NCBI GenBank assembly: GCA_937957805.1
Contig: CALFXW010000087.1
Coordinates: 1 to 8,300 of the forward strand
Reading direction: 5' to 3'
DNA length: 8,300 nucleotides
Source of the DNA: an uncultured Sphingopyxis sp.
Lineage (GTDB): Bacteria; Pseudomonadota; Alphaproteobacteria; Sphingomonadales; Sphingomonadaceae
Shown here: positions 6,162 to 8,300 of the stretch, piece by piece
Numbering within the stretch: position 1 is the first letter of the stretch
Layout of the letters: each line of letters opens with the position of its first letter
The notes under the pieces: model-generated
What the model was told of the DNA's origin: nothing
The model's input: the letters and a program-made list of their open reading frames with translations, nothing else
Database searches by the model: none
Translations under genes and position numbers: made by a program

Positions 6162-6856
6162 CGGGCAAGTTTAATCGCATACATCTCGCGCGTCGTCACA
6201 AAACCAAGCGCATGGTATAGCGCATTGGCACCGGCATTTTGCGCATAGCTGTGCAGAAACGCCCCCTCCCCCCTGACCGCCATATCGTGGAGCACATGGA
6301 TGATGAGCGCGCGCGCCAGCCCGGCCCCGCGAAAATCTTGGTGGGTGGCAACACCGCTCAATTCCGCCATGCCGGGCAGCAGCATGCGCTGTCCCGCCAT
6401 CGCCGCCAGACGCCCGTCGATGCGCACGCCAAAAAATGATCCATAATCTTGTGTGCGATCATGCCATGGGCCGGGCTGCGCATGCGCAGCAAGCGCCGCC
6501 ATTTCGAAAACGTCCGCCGCGCCCAAGCGACCAATGGCATGAGGATGGTCGATATTGTCAGGCAGGTGGCTCAATCGCATCTGGAGCAGCAGCGCCTGAT
6601 CAAGCCGCGTGCCCCCCGGGGGGGTTGGCCAATCGCGATCCTCCACCATCCAATATGTTTCGCGCGGCTGCATCAGTGCCGCCATGTCGTTGCGTGCCGC
6701 TCGCCCGCTATCCCGCGCGGCGATAAAGGGGCCATAGGCACGGTCGATTGCCACCGCATCGCCGTGCCAATGTGCCAGATGCGCCTGCCGGTGGTTCAGA
6801 CAGTGCCAGACGGGGCGATGCAATGCGGCATCAGCATTTTTCGCGGTCTCAGACAT
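6158..6856 (-). CDS. GNAT-family (FR47-like) N-acetyltransferase, substrate unknown
   Basis: The 232-residue product carries a GNAT fold in its C-terminal half. The beta-4 strand and acetyl-CoA pyrophosphate loop read ELSGVATHQDFRGAGLARAL (165-184, with the R-G-A-G-L-A turn), and the late motif NAGANALYHALGF (207-219) is typical of FR47-like members. The N-terminal hundred residues look like the partner region found in such proteins and contain no other motif I recognise. The acceptor substrate, small molecule or protein, cannot be inferred. The frame stays open up to 6949, but the added residues are Arg-rich and overlap the recN coding end; ATG 6856 gives only an 8-base overlap and is preferred. 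No clear ribosome binding site precedes it. It sits between two DNA repair genes and is translationally linked to both, but a role in repair is not shown. Confidence 0.85.
   Translation of the reverse strand: MSETAKNADAALHRPVWHCLNHRQAHLAHWHGDAVAIDRAYGPFIAARDSGRAARNDMAALMQPRETYWMVEDRDWPTPPGGTRLDQALLLQMRLSHLPDNIDHPHAIGRLGAADVFEMAALAAHAQPGPWHDRTQDYGSFFGVRIDGRLAAMAGQRMLLPGMAELSGVATHQDFRGAGLARALIIHVLHDMAVRGEGAFLHSYAQNAGANALYHALGFVTTREMYAIKLAR
6612..6624. repeat. C6-G7 homopolymer tract inside the GNAT gene
   Basis: On the plus strand, six C are followed directly by seven G, giving a 12-base palindrome plus one base. On the coding strand this encodes Pro-Pro-Gly-Gly in WPTPPGGTRL (residues 76-85). 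Such runs are prone to slippage in replication and to sequencing error; loss or gain of one base would truncate the acetyltransferase. The frame is intact here. Confidence 0.6.
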
Positions 6857-8300
6857 GTTCCAGCAGTCGCGCCGCCGCCGCGCGCGCTTCGTCGGTGATT
6901 GCCGCGCCCGACAGCATGCGCGCAATCTCCTCCTGCCGCGCGGAGGCATCGAGAAGGGTCACGGCCGTGCGTATTTCCCCATCCATCGCCATTTTGGCAA
7001 TCAGCAAATGCTGGCCACCGCGTGCGGCAACCTGCGGCGAATGGGTAACGACCAAAATCTGCCGTTCGCGCGCAAGCAGCGCCAGCCTTTCCCCGATCGC
7101 GCTCGCCACCGCGCCGCCAACCCCGCGATCAATTTCGTCAAATATGATTGTCTGCGCATCGCCAACGCCCGCCAGCGCCACTTTGAGCGCCAACAAAAAG
7201 CGCGACAATTCGCCGCCCGAAGCAATTTTGATCAATGGGCCAAAATCGCTGCCCTGATTGGTGGCGACGCGAAATTCGACCCGTTCTCTCCCCATCGGCC
7301 CCCAGTCAATTTCTGCCACAGGCTCGACCGTCGTCTGAAAACGCGCACTGTCGAGCTTGAGCGGCGGCAGTTCGCCCGCCACTGCCGCATCCAGCGCCGC
7401 AGCGGCCGCGCGGCGTGCCGCCGATAGCTGGGCGGCAGCGGCGCAATAGGCATCGCGCGCGCGGGCCAGAGCATCCTCCAGCGCGCTGAGGCTGCTCGTC
7501 CCTGCATCGATGGCCGCGCGCCGCTGTTCCAATTCGGCATGGAGCGCGCCCAGTGCATCCGCCTCCACCCGATGTTTGCGCGCCAGTGCCCGAATATCGA
7601 ACAAGCGGGTTTCGATGCGGTCGAGCTCCGCCGGGTCGTGGCGCAGCGCGTCAGCGGCGCGCGCCAATGCCCCCTCCCCCTCATCGCATTCGGCGAGCGC
7701 ACGGTCAAAGGCAGCGAGCGCCTCGGCAAAAAGAGGGTGTTCGCCCGCCAGACGATCAAGCCTGCGGGTGGCGCCGCGCAATTGGGCGAGCGCCCCCTCA
7801 CTCCCCATGAGCTGGGCAAGGATGGCGGCCATATCTTCGGCCAGCCGCTCCCCCTTTTGCATCGTTGCGCGACTGGCGGCGAGTGCCGCCTCCTCCCCCG
7901 CCTGCGGCGCGATGGCCGCAAATTCCGCGAGCGCATGGTCAAGCCATTCGCTTTCATCGCTATCGGCGGCGAGCCGCCCCTGCGCTTCGGCCAAGCGCGC
8001 CGCCGCCCCCTGCCATGTCGCCCAGGCGCTCGATACGGCGGCGGTGTCGATGCGGCCAAAAGCGTCGAGCAGCACGCGGTGCCCGCGCGCGCTCAACAAG
8101 CCGCGTTCATCATGCTGGCCGTGTATCTCCACCAGCATATTGCCCACATCGCGCAACAAGGCGGCGCTGACCGGCTGGTCGGCGATAAAGGCGCGGCTGC
8201 CCCCGTCGGCGCGCGAATCGCGGCGAATGACCAGAGCCTCATCACGCGCGCCCTCTATCCCCGCATCTTCGAGCATGTCCCAAATGGCATGACCGGCTGG
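6849..8300 (-). CDS. recN: DNA repair protein RecN, N-terminus beyond the right edge
   Basis: RecN is an SMC-like ATPase that acts early in double-strand break repair, binding DNA ends and working with RecA. The last 483 residues are visible. They begin inside the N-terminal ATPase half (HAIWDMLEDAGIE), just after where the Walker A region should be. The conserved VEIHGQHDERGLL follows at visible residues 57-69, then a long Ala/Glu/Arg-rich coiled-coil region (about 90-300). The C-terminal ATPase half has the ABC signature SGGELSRF (361-368), Walker B IIFDEID (385-391) and the H-loop THS (419-421). The family is usually about 550 residues, so some 70-85 residues, including Walker A, lie outside the window. 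An internal ATG at 8276 is not the true start, because the frame and the homology continue to the edge. It heads the recN-GNAT-ligA unit and its stop lies inside the start of the acetyltransferase gene. Confidence 0.96.
   Translation of the reverse strand, partial: PAGHAIWDMLEDAGIEGARDEALVIRRDSRADGGSRAFIADQPVSAALLRDVGNMLVEIHGQHDERGLLSARGHRVLLDAFGRIDTAAVSSAWATWQGAAARLAEAQGRLAADSDESEWLDHALAEFAAIAPQAGEEAALAASRATMQKGERLAEDMAAILAQLMGSEGALAQLRGATRRLDRLAGEHPLFAEALAAFDRALAECDEGEGALARAADALRHDPAELDRIETRLFDIRALARKHRVEADALGALHAELEQRRAAIDAGTSSLSALEDALARARDAYCAAAAQLSAARRAAAAALDAAVAGELPPLKLDSARFQTTVEPVAEIDWGPMGRERVEFRVATNQGSDFGPLIKIASGGELSRFLLALKVALAGVGDAQTIIFDEIDRGVGGAVASAIGERLALLARERQILVVTHSPQVAARGGQHLLIAKMAMDGEIRTAVTLLDASARQEEIARMLSGAAITDEARAAAARLLEHV

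Noticed and set aside
6857..6949. Longer start for the acetyltransferase (31 extra residues)
   Set aside because: The added part is Arg-rich, lies wholly inside recN coding sequence and has no family resemblance; ATG 6856 gives a compact operon overlap.
7510..8292. 260-residue plus-strand open frame
   Set aside because: Ser/Ala/Arg-rich shadow of the RecN coiled-coil region.
1..8300. Previously undescribed defence, mobile or biosynthetic system
   Set aside because: Every large open frame with protein-like composition falls into a known family; no repeat arrays, integrases, transposases, toxin-antitoxin pairs or unexplained gene clusters were seen.

Overview
The window is GC-rich and gene-dense, and every gene placed here reads as alphaproteobacterial. 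The style of PrmA, PhhA, LigA and RecN, and recN and ligA lying close together on one strand, suggest the Sphingomonadaceae (Sphingopyxis/Sphingorhabdus-like). This placement comes from recognising sequences by eye, not from a database search. There are no tRNAs, rRNAs, insertion sequences, phage genes or CRISPR arrays.

Layout, left to right. (1) About 95 bases that do not look like the gene they run into, possibly a chimeric or rearranged end. (2) The C-terminal two thirds of prmA (+), the ribosomal protein L11 methyltransferase. (3) phhA (-), phenylalanine 4-monooxygenase, convergent with prmA with only 5 bases between the stop codons. (4) A 220-base divergent intergenic region with a near-perfect 16-base palindrome. 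(5) A compact three-gene operon (+), yfiR-yfiN-yfiB. Its products are a periplasmic repressor, a membrane diguanylate cyclase and an OmpA-like outer-membrane lipoprotein, and successive genes overlap by 4 bases (ATGA). (6) After a 17-base convergent gap, ligA (-), preceded on the same strand by a GNAT acetyltransferase gene and by recN. The order of transcription is recN, GNAT, ligA, with 8-base and 4-base overlaps. recN runs off the right edge and lacks its N-terminus.

How the genes work together. The yfiRNB cassette is one signalling module. In the Pseudomonas aeruginosa model, YfiR in the periplasm holds the cyclase YfiN off, and YfiB at the outer membrane/peptidoglycan sequesters YfiR under envelope or redox stress, so cyclic di-GMP rises and cells move toward sessile growth. 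The key features are all visible here: four YfiR cysteines with disulfide-compatible spacing, the YfiN GGDEF and I-site motifs, and the YfiB lipobox and peptidoglycan-binding motif. recN and ligA serve double-strand break repair and nick sealing; the GNAT protein between them has no known link to either. phhA converts phenylalanine to tyrosine, and prmA modifies ribosomal protein L11.

I see no previously undescribed system. The points most worth checking are the discontinuity at the left edge, the complete yfiRNB operon in this background, a substitution in the cyclase's first catalytic motif, and the palindrome between phhA and yfiR.
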